Assembly (NCBI GenBank): GCA_965243105.1 | Contig: CBDEUC010000003.1 | Span: 372,001-436,000, forward strand | Source of the DNA: WLWS01 sp965243105 | Lineage (GTDB): Bacteria > Pseudomonadota > Gammaproteobacteria > Eutrophobiales > Eutrophobiaceae | DNA length: 64,000 nucleotides | Direction of reading: 5' to 3' | In this document: piece after piece, positions 61,518 through 64,000 of the stretch | How the letters are laid out: each line of letters starts with the position of its first letter | Position numbering within the stretch: position 1 is the stretch's first letter | Position numbers and translations under genes: made by a program | Notes under the pieces: model-generated | Told to the model about the DNA's origin: nothing | The model's database searches: none | The model's input: the letters and a program-made list of their open reading frames with translations, nothing else

Positions 61518-62273
61518 ATGAAAGCGATTATTCTTGCCGCCGGTGTGGGCGCCCGCCTGGGTGAAATCTCCGGGGGCAGGCCCAAGAGCCTGTTAAGCTT
61601 TGAAGGTCGAAGCCTTCTTCGACGTCACATTGACAATCTTGACAAGCTCGGCATCAACGAGATCCTGGTGGTTACAGGTTTTCAACGGCAAGAGATAGAA
61701 GCCGAGCTGACTACAGCCGCGGGTTCCGCAAGGATCACCTTTGCCCATAACGGGCAATACACGGAGGGGAGCGTTATCAGCCTGTATTGTGCAGCCGATG
61801 TACTTTGTTCCGGCGAGGAAATGATATTAATGGACGCTGATGTGCTCTATCACCCGGACATCCTGGCTCGTCTCTGCCGCTCCAGGCACGACAATTGTTT
61901 CCTGCTGGACCGTGATTTTATTCCCGGCGATGAACCAGTAAAAATTTGCGTCAGTGGAAACGAAATGATCGAGTTCAGGAAACAGGTGGACTCACAGTTA
62001 CAGTATGATTACCAGGGCGAATCCGTGGGCTTTTTCAGGTTCAGTGGGGATGTTGGAAAAGCCATAGCAGCACGTTGTAAAATTTATATCGATGAGGGTC
62101 GAACAGAAGAGCCTTACGAAGAGATTTTGCGCGATTTATTACTTGCTCAACCCGCCGACTTTGGCTTTGAGGATATTACCGGGCTGGCCTGGATAGAAAT
62201 TGATTTTCCCGAGGACGTCGACCGCGCAACGAATGAAATACTACCGGCTATACAAGAATTAACACCGCAGTGA
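61518..62273 (+). CDS. NTP-transferase (sugar/phosphonate nucleotidyltransferase)
   Basis: 251 residues. The N-terminal LAAGVGARLGEISGGRPKSLL is the nucleotide-binding signature of this GT-A-like fold, and LMDADVLYHPDI holds the metal aspartates. Family relatives are MobA-like and sugar-phosphate or phosphocholine-type cytidylyltransferases. The next gene overlaps by three bases and encodes a PEP mutase with its own nucleotidyltransferase domain. This gene therefore probably activates a phosphonate or its carrier sugar with CTP or another NTP. It is the first gene of the operon; the ribosome site is poor. Confidence 0.85.
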   Translation: MKAIILAAGVGARLGEISGGRPKSLLSFEGRSLLRRHIDNLDKLGINEILVVTGFQRQEIEAELTTAAGSARITFAHNGQYTEGSVISLYCAADVLCSGEEMILMDADVLYHPDILARLCRSRHDNCFLLDRDFIPGDEPVKICVSGNEMIEFRKQVDSQLQYDYQGESVGFFRFSGDVGKAIAARCKIYIDEGRTEEPYEEILRDLLLAQPADFGFEDITGLAWIEIDFPEDVDRATNEILPAIQELTPQ

Positions 62274-63913
62274 ACCGAAAATCAGACAATTCGAAATCAA
62301 AGTGCCTGCAGCTGCGTGAGCTACTGACCTCTGACAAGCTGGAATTTATTCTCGAAGCCCATAACGGCCTGTCGGCCCGGATTGTTGAAGAGGCCGGCTT
62401 TGCCGGTATCTGGGGCAGTGGCCTGGCGATTTCCGCACAATTCGGGGTACGCGACAGTAACGAGGCCAGCTGGACCCAGGTCACAGAAATCCTGGAATTC
62501 ATGTCAGACGTGACAACGATTCCAATCCTGCTGGACGGCGATACAGGTTATGGCAACTTCAATAATATGCGCCGCCTCGTGCACAAGCTGGAGCAGAGAG
62601 ACATTGCAGGTGTGTGTATTGAAGACAAGCATTTCCCAAAGACCAATAGCTTTATTGATGGCGAGAGACAACCCCTGGCTGATATCGACGAGTTCTGCGG
62701 AAAAATAAAGGCAGGTAAGGACAGCCAGTCAAACGATGACTTTTGCATTGTCGCACGAGTCGAAGCACTGATTGCAGGTTGGGACATGAGCGAAGCGCTG
62801 AAGCGTGCTGAAGCATATCGCCTGGCCGGGGCAGATGCGATCCTCATTCATAGCAAGTTGTCCCAGGCTGACGAGGTGTTGGAGTTTGCCAGGGAATGGG
62901 ATTCCCGTAGTCCGCTGGTTATCGTGCCAACAAAGTATTACAGCACGCCTACCGAGGTTTTTCGCAAGGCTGGTATCGACCTGGTGATCTGGGCAAATCA
63001 CATGATCCGGGCAGCCGCCATCAGCATGGAAAACGTCAGCCGGCAGATTTTTGAACAAGAATCGCTCGCCAACGTTGAGGACCAGGTGGCCTCGGTAAAT
63101 CACATCTTCGAGTTGCAGGGAGCAGAGGAATTATCCCTGGCAAACTCCAGGTACCTGAAACGACGCGAAGAAAACCATGCCATTGTACTGGCAGCCAGCA
63201 GGGGAAACGGACTCGACGAAGTCACCGAAGATCGACCAAAAGTCATGATTCCCATTGGCGGAAAAACGCTGTTGAGACGACTGGTCGACGAATTCAAGAA
63301 GCAATCGATAAGCAATATTACCGTCGTTGGCGGTTACAGGGCCGAGGCAATTGACATGCCCGGTATCAAGTTGTGCATTAACGAAGCATTTGAGACGAGC
63401 TCGGAGCTGGCTTCCCTTGCCTGTGCCCGGGACAACTTCAACGATAATATGCTCATTATATACGGGGACGTGCTGTTCAGGAGTTACATCCTCAGTGACC
63501 TGCTGGACAACGACGCCGACATGGTTATCGTCGTCGATTCCATGCCTGCAAGTGATCGGCTTAGCGGCGCTCCGGACTACACCTACTGCAACCTTGAAGA
63601 CGATCGTTCACTCTTTAAACAGAAGGTACTGGTCACGCACATGTCAGAACAGCCGGATGCGGGGCGCGGTGAACCCAGCGGCAGGTGGACAGGGATGCTC
63701 AAGGTCAATGAGAAAGGCAGGAAATGGCTTGAACAGGCCCTGGACGAGTTACAGCAAAAAGATGATTTTTCAAAATTGACAATGCCCGACCTGGTCAACT
63801 ACCTGGTGGAACAGGACAGGGAAGTTCATGTGCATTACATCAATGGTCACTGGCTCGATGTAAATTCACTTGACGACATCGGTCGTGCGAGTGACTTTAC
63901 CCATGGCCAGTAG
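62270..63913 (+). CDS. PEP mutase fused to a cytidylyltransferase domain (PntC-like)
   Basis: 547 residues, start GTG 62270. The first 290 residues are a PEP mutase of the isocitrate-lyase fold, with LDGDTGYGNFNNMRR and the signature EDKHFPKTNSF, which converts PEP to phosphonopyruvate. A second domain (about 300-545) is a nucleotidyltransferase, with VLAASRGNGLDEVTEDRPKVM and the metal-binding IYGDVLF. Such PepM-PntC fusions are known to activate phosphonates (for example 2-aminoethylphosphonate) as CMP derivatives for envelope attachment. Overlap with the upstream gene and the phosphonopyruvate decarboxylase 9 bp downstream make a phosphonate operon. Confidence 0.93.
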   Translation: MNRKSDNSKSKCLQLRELLTSDKLEFILEAHNGLSARIVEEAGFAGIWGSGLAISAQFGVRDSNEASWTQVTEILEFMSDVTTIPILLDGDTGYGNFNNMRRLVHKLEQRDIAGVCIEDKHFPKTNSFIDGERQPLADIDEFCGKIKAGKDSQSNDDFCIVARVEALIAGWDMSEALKRAEAYRLAGADAILIHSKLSQADEVLEFAREWDSRSPLVIVPTKYYSTPTEVFRKAGIDLVIWANHMIRAAAISMENVSRQIFEQESLANVEDQVASVNHIFELQGAEELSLANSRYLKRREENHAIVLAASRGNGLDEVTEDRPKVMIPIGGKTLLRRLVDEFKKQSISNITVVGGYRAEAIDMPGIKLCINEAFETSSELASLACARDNFNDNMLIIYGDVLFRSYILSDLLDNDADMVIVVDSMPASDRLSGAPDYTYCNLEDDRSLFKQKVLVTHMSEQPDAGRGEPSGRWTGMLKVNEKGRKWLEQALDELQQKDDFSKLTMPDLVNYLVEQDREVHVHYINGHWLDVNSLDDIGRASDFTHGQ

Positions 63914-63922
63914 AAATTCCGA

Positions 63923-64000
63923 ATGATAGAAGCGAAAAGTTTTATCAAGCTCGCCAGGGATGCGGGCTTTGAACATTACACCGGGGTACCCTGCTCATTT
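63923..64000 (+). CDS. aepY: Phosphonopyruvate decarboxylase, 5' end only
   Basis: 26 codons from ATG 63923 to the right edge of the window. The peptide MIEAKSFIKLARDAGFEHYT followed by GVPCSF matches the start of phosphonopyruvate decarboxylases, whose N-terminal thiamine diphosphate domain begins with the G-V-P-C-S motif. It turns phosphonopyruvate into phosphonoacetaldehyde and so drives the PEP mutase reaction. It lies 9 bp after that gene. Only the context and the short motif support it, but both point the same way. Confidence 0.85.
   Translation, partial: MIEAKSFIKLARDAGFEHYTGVPCSF

Noticed and set aside
1..64000. CRISPR arrays, insertion sequences, prophage or integron signals
   Set aside because: No regularly spaced repeats, transposase, integrase or terminal inverted repeats were seen; the only long repeat is the 115-bp pair before the sortase.

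Overview
The window looks like chromosomal DNA of a marine-type gammaproteobacterium, roughly half G+C and gene-dense. The evidence is a complete proteobacterial dedicated sortase (Pds) locus, TtcA, TypA, malate synthase G, DUF1285, DUF924 and two RND efflux systems. No insertion sequence, prophage, CRISPR array or origin is visible. No species name is justified from the sequence alone.

1-10.7 kb: a minus-strand operon for aromatic or amine chemistry (VOC dioxygenase-like protein, FAD monooxygenase, DUF2783 protein, group II PLP decarboxylase cut by the left edge). Next come a lipoprotein, a class V aminotransferase/cysteine desulfurase-like enzyme, and two paralogous tungsten-type aldehyde:ferredoxin oxidoreductases separated by a membrane diguanylate cyclase. 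10.9-21.6 kb: a cytochrome P450, then a long minus-strand transport run of DUF485 protein, ActP-like symporter, AAHS-type MFS transporter, and RND outer-membrane factor, adaptor and permease, ending in a DUF2141 protein.

21.8-28.2 kb: a DUF6455-like membrane protein and an OmpW porin behind a consensus FNR/ANR box, then small proteins. A minus-strand trio follows: a 906-residue double cyclic-nucleotide-domain/rhodanese/coiled-coil protein, a formaldehyde-activating-enzyme homologue that lacks the catalytic His, and a secreted protein of unknown family. 28.5-36.6 kb: the Pds sortase module, with the two-component pair pdsR/pdsS on the minus strand and pdsO, a VIT/vWA sortase target and the sortase on the plus strand. 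A 115-bp perfect direct repeat lies just before the sortase, and a YyaL-like toroid protein follows it.

36.7-44.7 kb: housekeeping genes (MscS, M50 protease, ttcA, Rap1a-like protein, DUF924, cold-shock protein, typA) and small envelope proteins. 44.8-51.4 kb: a second RND system whose TolC component carries an N-terminal periplasmic-binding-protein-like domain. 51.5-56.9 kb: tRNA-Arg(UCG), malate synthase G, DUF1285, an NCS1 permease and an NmrA-like protein. 56.9-61.3 kb: two paralogous Ser/Thr kinases with C-terminal cyclic-nucleotide domains flank pgi. 61.5-64 kb: a phosphonate biosynthesis operon (nucleotidyltransferase, PEP mutase-cytidylyltransferase fusion, and the start of phosphonopyruvate decarboxylase, cut by the right edge).

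The recurring themes are envelope work (sortase, two RND pumps, lipoproteins, phosphonate tailoring) and signalling (cyclic-nucleotide domains in three proteins, GGDEF, Pds two-component system). There are also hints of low-oxygen metabolism (FNR box, aldehyde:ferredoxin oxidoreductases).
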